Shown piece by piece: positions 11,842-21,254 of a stretch of 64,000 nucleotides of DNA. Made by a program: the position numbers and the translations under genes. Within the stretch, counting starts at the first letter, position 1; the number at the start of each line of letters is the position of its first letter. The notes under the pieces were generated by a model that searched no databases, was not told the DNA's origin, and saw nothing but the letters and a program-made list of their open reading frames with translations. Source of the stretch: Cephalopachus bancanus (lineage: Eukaryota; Chordata; Mammalia; Primates; Tarsiidae); NCBI GenBank assembly GCA_027257055.1, contig JAPVLO010000146.1, forward strand, positions 682,001 to 746,000. The letters run 5' to 3'.

Positions 11842-11844
<3 letters not shown>
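11715..11844 (+). mobile_element. L1 3' UTR end, second 3' type, sense
   Basis: GGGCCCAAACTTTACCTGTACGATGACCACTTACTTGTATACCTAATCCTGTACCCCATATCTTTAAAG has the L1 3' terminus seen elsewhere here. It carries AAACTTTACCTGTA instead of the CACCTCATCAACAAGG block. The same variant occurs antisense at 58080. A short A-rich tail then runs into a CA repeat. Confidence 0.7.
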
Positions 11845-11890
<46 letters not shown>

Positions 11891-11896
11891 ACATAC
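11845..11896. repeat. (CA)n microsatellite on an L1 tail
   Basis: About 24 CA units with a small interruption, placed directly at the A-rich tail of the L1 3' end. This fits seeding of a microsatellite by a retroposon tail. Confidence 0.95.
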
Positions 11897-12177
11897 AAAA
11901 TTTTCTAAATGCTTACTGTCCTAAATGTAATGCACTGTAATTATCTGAAGGTAGATTTGTTTATACCTTGGAATCTTCTGAGCCTACCATGGGCATTCCG
12001 AACTGTAGTTTGTCTTTTTATTCAAAAGCATATCTTTTAGTTATTATTGTTGTTGCTATTTAGAAGTAGTAGCAGCAATAGTTGCTGTTTCCGTAGAATA
12101 AGGTTTTATATTTTAATCTGCTGTATTTGACTGACATCATCTTTTTTGCAAATAAAATTAATGTTAATAGCTATAAT

Positions 12178-12295
12178 TGGGGTGACTAACTGTCCTGGTT
12201 TGCTGGGGCCTGAGGAAGTTTCTGGGATGTGAAACTTTTAGTTTTAAGACACGTCAGTCCTGGATAAAACAGGAGAAGTTGGTTACTTTATCAAT
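12178..12295. mobile_element. Palindromic non-autonomous DNA transposon, MER53-like
   Basis: GGGTGACTAACTGTCCTGGTTTGC on the left is roughly inverted in CCTGGATAAAACAGGAGAAGTTGGTTACTTT on the right. The same family, in another state of decay, is at 39500-39612. The name is from memory of the consensus ends. Confidence 0.55.
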
Positions 12296-12338
12296 GCTAC
12301 ATGACATACTTATTTCTCTCAAAAAACCTAAAAAGCAG

Positions 12339-12625
12339 CTAGGCTCGGTGGCTCAGCCTATAATCCCGCACTTTGGGAGGCTGAAGTGAGTGGATTGCCT
12401 GAGCCTGCGGGTTTGAGACCCACCTGGGCAACTTGGCGAGACCTCATCTCTATAATAAATCAAAAAATTAGCCGGGCATGGTAGCACGCACCTGTAATTC
12501 CAGCTACATGGGGGGCTGAGGCGGAAGGATCACCGGAACCCAGCAAGTCAAGGCTGCAGTGGCCAGGAGTGGCCACTGCAGCCCAGTTTGGGCAACAGAG
12601 TGAGACTCCAATTCAAAAAAAAACA
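12339..12625 (+). mobile_element. Young lineage-specific Alu, sense
   Basis: Head GGCTCGGTGGCTCAGCCTATAATCCCGC, linker CTATAATAAATCAAAAAATTAGCC, and a right arm with a GTGGCCAGGAGTGGCCAC hairpin. A perfect 12-bp TSD (CCTAAAAAGCAG at 12327-12338 and 12626-12637) frames it. It interrupts a MIR. Confidence 0.96.
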
Positions 12626-12637
12626 CCTAAAAAGCAG

Positions 12638-12775
12638 TCATTATTGCCCCACTTTTCAGGCGATGGAACTGAGACTCAAAGGTTAAATCAACATCTTGTT
12701 CCAGCTAACTGGTGGCAAAGACTTGCTCTAAATCCCGGTCTATCTGGATTTATAAGGCTTGTGCTGTAAACAATT
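12638..12775 (+). repeat. MIR 3' part
   Basis: TTGCCCCACTTTTCAGGCGATGGAACTGAGACTCAAAGG and CTCTAAATCCCGGTCTATCTGG follow the MIR order. The 5' part should lie left of the inserted Alu but is not clear. Confidence 0.6.
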
Positions 12776-12811
12776 CCACTGTGTAGGCTTGTGATATACA
12801 GATTCAAGAAA

Positions 12812-13100
12812 TCTGACCAGGTATGTGGCTCATGCCTATAATCCCAGCATTTTGGAAGGCAGAGGTGGGAGGATTGCTTAAGCCCAGGAGTTTGAGATCA
12901 GCCTCACCAGCATAGTGAGACTTCATCTCTACAAAAAAATTGTTTAAAAAGTTAGCCAGGCGTGGTGGCATACATTTGTAGTCCCAGCTACTTGGGAAGC
13001 TGAGATGGAAGGATTGCCTAAGGTCAGGAGGTCAAGGCTGTAGTGAGCTGTGATTGTGCCACTACTCCTGCCTGGGCGATGGAATGAGACTCCAACTTGA
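12812..13100 (+). mobile_element. AluJ-like element, sense
   Basis: A dimer from ACCAGGTATGTGGCTCATGCCTATAATCCCAGC to TGGGCGATGGAATGAGACTCC, with an AluJ-like TTTAAAAAGTTAGCCAGG linker. It is diverged. Confidence 0.92.
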
Positions 13101-13162
13101 AAGAAAGAGAGAGGTGGTGGGGGGAGGGAGGGAGGGAGGAAGGGAAGAAAGAGAGAAAAGAT
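13101..13162. repeat. Purine-rich simple repeat on an Alu tail
   Basis: GAAAGAAAGAGAGAGG followed by (GGGA)n/(GGAA)n units replaces the A tail of the Alu at 12812. Confidence 0.9.
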
Positions 13163-13935
13163 ATTAACCCACTGTAATTGTAATTATAACCATAAATATT
13201 CTGTAACTGTCCCAGAAGTGACGATCTTGTAACCTTTGACTCTTATATAGGCTTGGAAACCCAACTACTGAATTTTTGCGTGGATTTTTAAGCTTAGAAC
13301 CGCAGACTGAAATAGAGAACAGAGCACTTTTTGCATATCATCCTTAATAACCTTTTCTGAAATCTCACCAACAACCTTTTCTAAGGTAAAGCATTTCTGC
13401 AGTTTGGAAAGTGTGCATTTTCTTTCTGGAAAGCCCTTTTACTTCCCACCACTTTGAGGGGAATGCTGCTGTCAATTGGCTTATTTCAAAGAAGGCCTCT
13501 GTGTCTCCACTCCATGCCCCGGTCCTCAAACCTTTTATGTAATAACACCCCAAATGGAAGGCAGATAGAGCTGGCCTCGGAATCACCACAGTTTTCTTTG
13601 GGAAACCATATCATTGCCTTTTTCCCTTAACAGTGCTGTGTGTGTGTGTGAGTGAGTGTTTGTGTGTGTAGTGGTTAGCAGGCATGAGGTAGTCCACTGT
13701 GAAGCAAGATGGTGATGTAACTACTCTTAGGAAAAATGCTTTAAAGGCCAGGAGGAGTTGCAGATAGAGAACCACACATGTTTAGTTTGAAGGTTGCGAG
13801 TTCTCTGCTTTGGGGGAAAAATAAACACATAAAAGTCTTGCTAGCCCTGGTGCCAGTTCAGGCTCAGAAGACCTGAGTGTAAGCCTGACTCGTAAACAGT
13901 ATTGCCTACTAGTTGTTCAAGTACCTTGACAAATG
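13163..13935. other. Intronic stretch, no recognised mobile element
   Basis: It contains only an imperfect GT-rich run at 13636-13670 (GTGTGTGTGTGAGTGAGTGTTTGTGTG) and a possible antisense MIR scrap near 13870-13935. Confidence 0.5.
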
Positions 13936-13948
13936 CAATGGGCTGATT

Positions 13949-14070
13949 CATTCATTCATTCATTCATTCATTCAACCAAAGTTGAGTGGAGAGGCTACAA
14001 TGTCTCAGAACTGTGCTGGAGGCTGGGAACACCAAGAAGAAAACAATGAAATTTGATCTCATGAAATCAA
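13949..14070 (-). repeat. L2 3' fragment with (ATTC)n run, antisense
   Basis: Six ATTC units at 13949-13974 precede AAAGTTGAGTGGAGAGGCTACAATGTCTCAGAACTGTGCTGGAGGCTGGGAACACCAAGAAG. This is the antisense L2 3' order, with the element's terminal short repeat expanded. Confidence 0.6.
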
Positions 14071-14510
14071 GAGATAAGACTCAAGTTACATAGAGTCAAA
14101 ATTATTCTTGAACATTCCTCAAATCACCCATAAAGTATAACCTTAAGCTGGGTTTTCTAGAAGCAGAGCCTGAAGGGAGAATTCTCGTGTAAGTAATGGG
14201 AAAAGTACTCGCAGGTGTGAAACCTGCACAGTGTTGGAGGAGGCAGGGCAGGGCAGGGCAGAGGATCAAGTTCAGCTGATATGTGAACTCAGCTGAACAG
14301 CTGCAGTTTAGCTGCAGCCCGATCCCACAAGGAGCCCTGGAGCACACATGGCATCATGGGTTTGTACCCATAGAAGCAAAAGAGCCAGCCTTTTGTGACC
14401 CAGCAATCAGACATGGGCCATGGGCCTCTCCAGGCTTGAGGTCATAACCTTTTTTGGCATTCCTAGGGTAGGTGGCTGCAATCAGAGAGCTACAATTCTC
14501 AAAAGAAGGA
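14071..14510. other. Unassigned intronic stretch
   Basis: No exon is seen. AAGCTGGGTTTTCTAGAAGCAGAGCCTGAAGGGAG near 14150 looks like part of an old interspersed repeat that I cannot name. GGCAGGGCAGGGCAG at 14248 is a very short tandem. Confidence 0.4.
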
Positions 14511-14513
14511 TGC

Positions 14514-14789
14514 TGGCCGGGTACAGTGGCTCACGCCTGTAATCCCAGCACTTTGGGAAGTGGAGACCAGTCTGGGTAACATAGTGAGACCTTGTCTCTA
14601 CAAAAATAAAAATAAAAAATTAGCTGGGTGTGGTGGTGCATGCCTGGAGTCCCAGCTACTTGGGAGGCTGAGGTGAGAGAATCATTTGAGCCCAGGAGTT
14701 TGAGGCTGCAGTGAGCCGTGATCATGCTATCGCACTTCAGCCTGGGTGACAGAGTGAGACCTCACTTTGTTTAAAAAAAAAAAAAAAGA
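14514..14789 (+). mobile_element. AluJ-like element, sense
   Basis: Starts GGCCGGGTACAGTGGCTCACGCCTGTAATCC and ends in a run of A at 14773-14787. The left arm is shortened. The linker AAAAATAAAAATAAAAAATTAGCTGGG is AluJ-like. Confidence 0.94.
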
Positions 14790-15081
14790 GGCTGGGCTTG
14801 GTGGCTCAGCCTGTAATCCCAGCACTTTGGGAGGCTAAGGCGAGTGGATTGCCTGAGCCCATTGGTTTGAGACCAGCCCCAGGCAGCTTGGTGAGACTTC
14901 GTCTCCACAATAAATAAAAAATTAGCCGGGCGTGGTAGCACATGCCTGTAGTTCCGGCTACTTGGAAGGCTGAGGCGGAAGGATTGCCTGGGTCCAGCAG
15001 GTCGAGGCTGTGGTGGCCATGAGTGTGCCATTGCACTCCAGCCTGGGTGACAGAGTGAGACTCTGACTCAAAAAAAAAAAA
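14790..15081 (+). mobile_element. Lineage-specific Alu inserted at the tail of the previous Alu
   Basis: Head GGCTGGGCTTGGTGGCTCAGCCTGTAATCCC, linker CACAATAAATAAAAAATTAGCC, ending in 11 A. It begins exactly where the A tail of the Alu at 14514 ends, a common target for A-rich insertion. Confidence 0.94.
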
Positions 15082-15350
15082 GTGCTGCGGTGAGCACTTT
15101 GCAGCCAACACTCCCAGCCACTGAGGAGGGATGCCTACCCAGAGTCAAGGAGATATGAGGGGGTGTCACCAGCAGCTACACACACAGGATTTATGTGACA
15201 TGTTACAGACCCACATATCATGAGTTAATAAATACAACAGAACTAATTATTTCTCTCCAGTGGCACAACAGTCTACTGTTTCTTTGGATGCACTGGAGAT
15301 GAAGTCGTTGGCTTGTTTTCAGGGGCTGCATGGTATTAAAATAGCATGTC

Positions 15351-15652
15351 AGCTGGGTTCAGTGGCTCAGCCTGTAATCCTACGCTTTGGGAGGCTGAGA
15401 TGAGTGGATTGCCTGAGCCCATGGGTTCGAGACCCACCTGGGCAACTTGACGAGACCTCATCTCTACAACAAATAAAAAAATCAGCCAGGCGTGGTAGCG
15501 CGCACCTGTGGTTCCGGCTACGTGGAAGGTTGAGGCGGAAGGATCACCGGAGTCCAGCAGGTCGAGGCTGGGGTGGCCGGGAGCGACCACTGCACTCCAG
15601 TCTGAGCGACAGAGTGAGACTTTGACTCAAAAAAAAAAAAGAAAAGGAAAAA
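15351..15652 (+). mobile_element. Young lineage-specific Alu, sense
   Basis: Head AGCTGGGTTCAGTGGCTCAGCCTGTAATCC, linker CTACAACAAATAAAAAAATCAGCC, and a right arm GGTGGCCGGGAGCGACCACTG. AAAATAGCAT at 15338 and 15653 forms the TSD. The tail is A-rich with G interruptions. Confidence 0.95.
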
Positions 15653-16385
15653 AAAATAGCATCTCTGATCACCTGGCCCAGGGAGACGCTCATGCGTTGG
15701 GGGGTGCTCCACAGGGCCTGAGGCCACTGTGTTTCCAGGAAGCTGATTGTGAGGTGTCATCATGCAGGATGTTTATTAGAAAGTGCCCTTGGACTCAGCA
15801 CCTATGGAAGGTCATGGAAACAAGAGTGGGCTGAGGGGAAGTCGAGTCACAAAGCAGGCTGCCACAGCCTCTTCTACCCCCACCCCATGGGGTGCTCTGG
15901 AAGTGCTTGTCGGAGCTGACCTGTTTGGTCTAATGGCCAGGCCTTTATGCCCCTCCATTTACCTCTACCTTGGGCCACAGGCAGGAAGGGCTGGCCCTGG
16001 GTGAGTGGCTCTCTGCAGCTCAGGCTGCCCCAGAGGGACAGCTGGAGGCTGTTTGCTGACTGCTCTCTCTGCAGATGGAATAAGGGCTAGGCAGCACTTA
16101 TCTGGGTCCATCCACTGGTGGCGATGCTTCACAAGCTCAGCTCTTGCTCGCTCCCAGCACACAGGCATTGAGTGGAATGGGCACAAGGTTGCCCCTCACT
16201 AAAGCTGTCTTCTCTTTGGGGAGAGTGGGGGTTGGGGGGCCGGGCACATATAATTGAAGAACCTACAGTTCAGTTGATGCTTTAATATTTAATATTAAGT
16301 CTGGACCTTCATCATTGGTTTATCTTCACCTAGAAGTGGATAATATATTCTACTTTTTAATTTTTTCATTTTTATTTAGTGACAA
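15653..16385. other. Intronic stretch, no recognised repeat
   Basis: A relatively GC-rich 700 bp. Several short open frames exist on both strands, but none has convincing splice sites. Confidence 0.45.
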
Positions 16386-16394
16386 GCATCATTT

Positions 16395-16605
16395 TTATTT
16401 AGTGACAGGCTAAGTACCCTCCATACATGACCTTTTTAATCCTTACAGTAGCCTTATGAGGTAGATGTTATTATTCCCCATTTTACAAATGAGGGTTGGT
16501 TAGAAAGTTAGAAAATACTTGCCCATAGTGAAATGATATAACCAGTATTTGAACTGAAGTCTGTCTGACTCCAAAGCTCAAACCCTTCACCATGAAACCT
16601 TTCAC
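16395..16605 (+). repeat. MIR ancient SINE
   Basis: CCTTTTTAATCCTTACAGTAGCCTTATGAGGTAGATGTTATTATTCCCCATTTTACAAATGAGG, then TTGAACTGAAGTCTGTCTGACTCC. Well-ordered MIR. Just left, TTTTTATTTAGTGACA is duplicated in tandem (about 16369 and 16391). Confidence 0.8.
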
Positions 16606-16621
16606 ATTACCCTTTGGTAGA

Positions 16622-16735
16622 CCTTAGCTCATTCATTCATTCATTTGATAATGTTTTAGTACTGAGCATACCCTAGGCCAAGTTCTGTACCAGGTCAGTA
16701 TTACAGATTCAACAGGGCAACCTCTTATATGGAGT
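16622..16735 (-). repeat. L2 3' fragment, antisense
   Basis: (ATTC)n, then TAGTACTGAGCATACCCTAGGCCAAGTTCTGTACCAGGTCAG, is a diverged antisense L2 3' end. Confidence 0.5.
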
Positions 16736-16771
16736 GTATGTACATGAGTTTTTGTGGGTCATTCTTCTGGC

Positions 16772-16773
<2 letters not shown>

Positions 16774-16818
<45 letters not shown>
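16774..16818. repeat. (GT)n microsatellite
   Basis: About 22 uninterrupted GT units, 88 bp upstream of the terminal exon's acceptor. Confidence 0.97.
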
Positions 16819-16822
<4 letters not shown>

Positions 16823-16906
16823 CAATCTCAGGAGATAAAGGCAAATGCAAAAAAAACTCTGGATATTTTCTAGCAACTTAGCTCACTGTTTTAAACTTTT
16901 CAACAG

Positions 16907-17017
16907 GCTAAAAGAGATGCTAAGAGAATGCCCGCAAAAGAAGTCACCATAAATGTTACAGACAGCATCCGGCAGATGGACAGAAGTCAAAGAATTACAA
17001 AGAACTGTGTCAACTAG
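16907..17017 (+). CDS. Terminal coding exon of the unnamed host gene
   Basis: The acceptor TTTAAACTTTTCAACAG ends at 16906. The exon then reads 36 codons in phase 0, starting AKRDAKRMPAKEVTINVTDS and ending MDRSQRITKNCVN, with TAG at 17015-17017. It joins without a stop to the exon at 1612-1778. The composition is basic and Ser/Thr-rich; RSQR and RITK could be kinase-recognised sequences, which is inference. No domain or membrane segment is visible. It is too short to be found by ORF length, and the minus-strand open frame at 16883-17113 is a shadow of it. Confidence 0.75.
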   Translation, partial: AKRDAKRMPAKEVTINVTDSIRQMDRSQRITKNCVN

Positions 17018-18105
17018 CACAGTGTCAGGACAGAAGGACAGAAGGACTCCTTTGGTGCCCTTCATGGCACTGGATCCCGTCAAGGAACCTTGAAGATATG
17101 GCTGCCCCTTCAAGAGACTGTTTTACCCAGGAGCAAACAGCTGCCTGAGGTATTGGGACCTTCTGAGCCTCCTACTTGTCACTTAAATGTATCAGCACAC
17201 TGCTTGCATATGTTAATACGCTGCACATGTGCAGTTCAGTTTGCCCCGTTGCCACTCCTATAATTGGGTCTGGTGTGAAAGTGGTGAGCTAAACTACAGG
17301 TCAGTGTATAAATGGAGAAAAGTAGGAGGAGGGGGTGGAAGATTCACACCCCAGTGCTAAGCTCACCTGGCCACTGGAGTGTGTTCTGTCTTCAGCGAGC
17401 CTATTCTTTTCTTCTTTTTAAATGCTACCATCACAGACCTTACCGTGTGCACTTAAATGCTGGCTTCCCACCCAACTCTAAACCCAGATATATGAGAAAT
17501 CAAGAAACAGGAAGATTCCTGTCTTGGCATGACAGAAGTCCTCCTATGCGGGTGTCCATGTTGGCCTTCAGCACATAATGTCACCCTCCTTGCAGCCAAT
17601 GCATCCACACAAGACACCCTTCGGGGAACCACCAAACATTGCAGTTTTTCATAGCTTTCCTGTTCCTTCTTGAGTGTTCTCCCTCTTCATCCAGGTCATT
17701 TGCAGTTATTCATCAGAGACTGGACACTGCTTGTGAGAGGGAGATAATTCAGGGACACGTGGCAGCATACATGGCTTCCCTTTGGCCTCTCTATGCACAG
17801 TCCTGGGACTATGTCATTTTGGCATCTGCAAAGGAATCACTTTAAAGACAACCCCTGGCTAATGTGTGTTCACATTGACAAGAGATGGATATGCACTACA
17901 TTAGAAGTCAGGTTGCGCACACAGCAAAATGATGTTTTGATAGGAACAGTTTTCTAGCATTTCTTTAAACATGCTCAGCTGGAAGTATTTTCCTCCAAAG
18001 TAATACAGCATGATTTTTAAAGGACTGTTAACATGGCTGAGACTGGGAAAGGTAGAACTAAAGTTGTACCAAATTATACCAATAAACTCCATGTTTAGCA
18101 GAAAT
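17018..18105 (+). other. Probable 3' UTR of the unnamed gene
   Basis: The 1.1 kb after the stop codon has no Alu or L1, unlike most of the window. AATAAA at 18081-18086 is followed about 30 nt later by TGATGGTGTGTGTTTAT, a GU-rich downstream element, so cleavage is predicted near 18100-18110. Other AATAAA hexamers at 18653 and 19141 lack such an element but could serve longer transcripts. Confidence 0.5.
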
Positions 18106-18130
18106 AGGCATCCTGATGGTGTGTGTTTAT
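18081..18130 (+). terminator. Candidate polyadenylation signal
   Basis: Canonical AATAAA at 18081-18086 with a GU-rich element at about 18116-18129. It is the best placed hexamer downstream of the stop at 17015. Confidence 0.45.
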
Positions 18131-20029
18131 ATAACATAGTTCAGAGAACTGTCATGCAGGTTGAAAGTCAGATACTCAGCCTCCTTATCTGCTCACTCTG
18201 TTACTCCTCAAACACAAGTGGATGGTGTCATCTTTCCTCCCCTTCCCTCCCCTTCCTTTCCTCCCTCTCTTCCTTCCTTCTTTTCTTCCTTCCTTCCATT
18301 GGTAGATTGCATATTTATTAAACATTAAACGCCCTTCCTGTGCCAGGTGCTATGCAGACGTTGAAGGATTTAGTCTAGTTAGTCATGACTGTCTATCCTG
18401 AATCTAACAGTGACTTCAAAACTAAGAGATTGACTTAGACCCTAAGGTATAATGTGTGTTGCGAATTAATCTGCAACAGCCTCTCACTTTTATAGGCAGG
18501 GTAGGTTTGTGTCTTAAACTGGGTGTTCTCCTAATCACTGTACCAGCCTTTACCATACACAAAACTACAATTTTCCTAAAGCTTTATCATTCTGTGATTC
18601 CTTGAAAAAGGGCTTTTAGGGAACTTTATGTTCTAAGAAAGAAAATTTTAACAATAAAATAAAAGCAAAACCTGTGACTCATATGCCCCCACTGGCAATT
18701 ACTCAGCAGGAGCCCCCAACTGCCACAGGTTGGCGATGATCCTGCAAGTTCAAGGGCTCTTCCTCCCAGGGCATGTGTGTTGTGTTTCTGCGGGAGGTGT
18801 TCCTTCACCAGGTACTGTGCCACCCGTCACAGGCTGAGCCTGGCTTCTCTCTCAAGCTTTGTTTCTGCACCAGTGCACTACTGCATGTTGTTTGAAATTT
18901 ATCACCTTGAGAAGGTGTCTTTGTTTCATATAGAAACACATTCTCACTTCTAGAGGAGAAGGAAATGCAGGGAATGTGATGTAGACCTCCCTGGAACAAT
19001 CCGTATTTCACCAAGACCGTGACCAGAAGTTAAAGTATCTTAGTAAAAATTCATTTGGCAACTCTTTTATGTGTGTATGAGACAGAAACTGATTTTTACT
19101 GCGCTATTAGGATAACACTTTTCATTGCAAAGTTTGTGTCAATAAAGTCATTAATTTCAAACATATATGGGCAATTACGGAGAATTTTTACTGGAACCTT
19201 ACATTTAGGTTCTTCAAAAAAAAAAAACCTCAAAAGTAAGAAGAATATTATTAGTCCCAATTTACACTTAAAGAAGTATTTCTAGCCCACTCAACTAGTA
19301 AGCGGTAGTGCAGGGCTCAAGTGGGGAAGCCTGCCTACAAACTCCACCCTTCCCCCCATCACATGGTGCCACCCATGACAAGAAAGTCTGATGAGCCGGG
19401 AGACGCGACTGGTTAGAGAGGAATTGTCAGGGAGCCCAAGACTGGACTGAGCTCAAGTCGAAGAAGGTAATTTGAGTGATTGGAGAAGGTTGGTGAACTC
19501 TCAGGGAGTTTGGGTCTGGCCCAGGCTCACTTATACCTCCAAAGAGGGTGACCCTGACGTGGTCAGAACTCGGAGAAGGACTTCACAGTTCAGAGGAGAT
19601 GGAAATTGCACACCATGGAGTAATTGCTGAGGCCTAAAGGTAAGGACCTCTCAAGTTACTGCCAGCGCAACTTCTTTGATGTCCTGGTTAAGGATGTACC
19701 CCCCCACCCTTTCCCCACGCCCCGCCCACCACCCAGGCAACCCAAAGACCCTCCTTTTTTGTACTCCCTGTCTAGGCCCTGCTGACTTTCATCTGTTTAT
19801 GACCCTCACTGGCCCCCTGCAGGCTGTCCCACGTGCCACAGAAGTGCATCCCACCCACACTTGCCCCTCTAGGCTGGGCGCACAGCACTAGCAGCTCCTC
19901 TGTTGAAGCCAGACCACCAGTCTGCTTTGTTTGGCTGTTACAGTGTTCAAGCTTGGGAATTCCACATGAAAAGCCAGCTCTGGCAGAGATTCCTGGTTTA
20001 GGATTCCAATCTCCATCTCCCCTTCTTCT
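18106..20029. other. Downstream flank, repeat-poor
   Basis: It contains a (CCTT)n-type run at 18228-18299, a short antisense L2-like end at 18300-18365 (TTTATTAAACATTAAACGCCCTTCCTGTGCCAGGTGCTATGCAG) and a MIR-like scrap at about 19240-19345. Otherwise I see nothing recognisable. If the distal hexamer at 19141 is used, part of this is 3' UTR. Confidence 0.45.
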
Positions 20030-20034
20030 TTAGC

Positions 20035-20405
20035 TGGGCATATGTCCACTTAGAATAAAGATTACACTTTCAGCCTCTCTTGCAGCTAGGAGTTGCTACA
20101 TGATTAAGTTCTGGACAATGAAATGAAATAGAAGTGAGGCATGGAAGCTCCCAGGAAGCTGTCCCCATGTTCTTCCTGCTGCACCGAATGAGGAGGTAAT
20201 GGCTGGAGCTGCATTGGTCCATTGAGCCATGAATAACCTTGGGAATGAAAGTTACACCAAGCTGAGCAACAAAGTAGAAGAAACCTGAGTCCCTGACTCC
20301 GCAGAGCCTCCAAGAGTCCCAGCTGTACACTCAGACCTCTTTTTGTGAGAGGGAAATACGCTTCATTTAAGCTGCTATTTCAAGTCATTACAGCCAATAT
20401 TAATT
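20035..20405 (+). repeat. Ancient interspersed repeat, family uncertain
   Basis: TTGCAGCTAGGAGTTGCTACATGATTAAGTTCTGGACAATGAAATG, AGCTCCCAGGAAGCTGTCC and GAGAGGGAAATACGCTTCATTTAAGCTGCTATTT have the texture of a widespread old mammalian repeat, probably MaLR or MER class. I cannot fix the family. Confidence 0.45.
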
Positions 20406-20699
20406 CTAAGTGATATACAACTTTCCTTCTTCTTTTGAAAAATTGGTAGATCTCCTGCCCTTGGGCCCTTGGTCACTTGACCACAGCTGGCTGGAGCTGG
20501 TAAGTCTGTGTTAGTTGGAGCCGGGGATCTCCAGATTATGACAGTCCCTGCCACTCACCGTGGCTTACACAAGGTGACCTCCCCATTTGTTACCTGCCAC
20601 AGCCCTGAGATATTTGAGTTTGCAACTCCTACTCCAAATTATGTTCCAAATATATTGTTTTCACATTATTTTCAGGCATCATAGAAATATACAATTTCT

Positions 20700-20800
20700 C
20701 ACACCTCATCAACAAGGGTACCTGCACAATGCATATTTGTATACCTAACCCTTAACTGTCCCTCACAATTTTAAAATAAAAAATATGTATTTTTAAAAAA
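20700..20800 (+). mobile_element. Very short L1 3' end with clear TSD
   Basis: Only about 100 bp of L1 3' terminus (CACACCTCATCAACAAGGGTACCTGCACAATG ... ACAATTTTAAAATAAAAAATATG) was copied. AGAAATATACAATTTCT at 20683-20699 and AGAAATATACAGTTTCT at 20801-20817 are the TSD with one mismatch. Confidence 0.88.
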
Positions 20801-20949
20801 AGAAATATACAGTTTCTCTTACCCCATCCCACCAATCTGGGAAGTAGCCAATTCCAGAAGAATTTTCTGAGTAGGCAAATTACAAATATGATTTAATATT
20901 TAAAATTATGCAGTTACTTGCTCTTGTATTTACTCCAGATGTACTTTTT

Positions 20950-21252
20950 AATTTTTAACTTTTTTTTTTTTTAGAGACAAAGTCTCACTCTGTCACCCAG
21001 ACTGGAGTCCACACGATTATAGCTTATTGTTGCCTCAAACTCCTGACCTCAAGTGATCCTCCTGCCTCAGCCTCCCGAGTAGCTGGGACCCTAGGCATGC
21101 ACCACCGCACCTGGCTAATTTTTACATTTTTTTGTAGAACAGTGTCTCTCTATGTTGCCCTGGCTTGTCTTGAACTCCTGGACTCAAGCAATCCTCCCAC
21201 CTCGGCCTCCCAAAGCACTGAGATTACTGGCATAAACTACCATATCCCACCC
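20950..21252 (-). mobile_element. AluJ-like element, antisense
   Basis: From a T run through AGAGACAAAGTCTCACTCTGTCACCCAGACTGG to ACTACCATATCCCACC. It is diverged and lacks the lineage-specific right arm. Confidence 0.92.
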
Positions 21253-21254
21253 AG

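Larger units (their letters stand above)
1779..16906 (+). other. Intron (15.1 kb) of the unnamed gene
   Basis: It starts GTAGGA and ends TTTAAACTTTTCAACAG, both good U2-type signals. It holds the Alus, L1, L2 and MIR pieces listed separately. I see no further exon with convincing splice sites and an open frame, but a small alternative exon could be missed by eye. Confidence 0.65.

Noticed and set aside
13949..13974. CRISPR-like or other spaced repeats
   Set aside because: The short ATTC, CA and GT runs are simple tandem repeats without spacers, in a mammalian genome.
16883..17113. A minus-strand 76-codon frame over the terminal exon
   Set aside because: It is the reverse of the plus-strand exon; splice signals and the phase-0 join support the plus strand.
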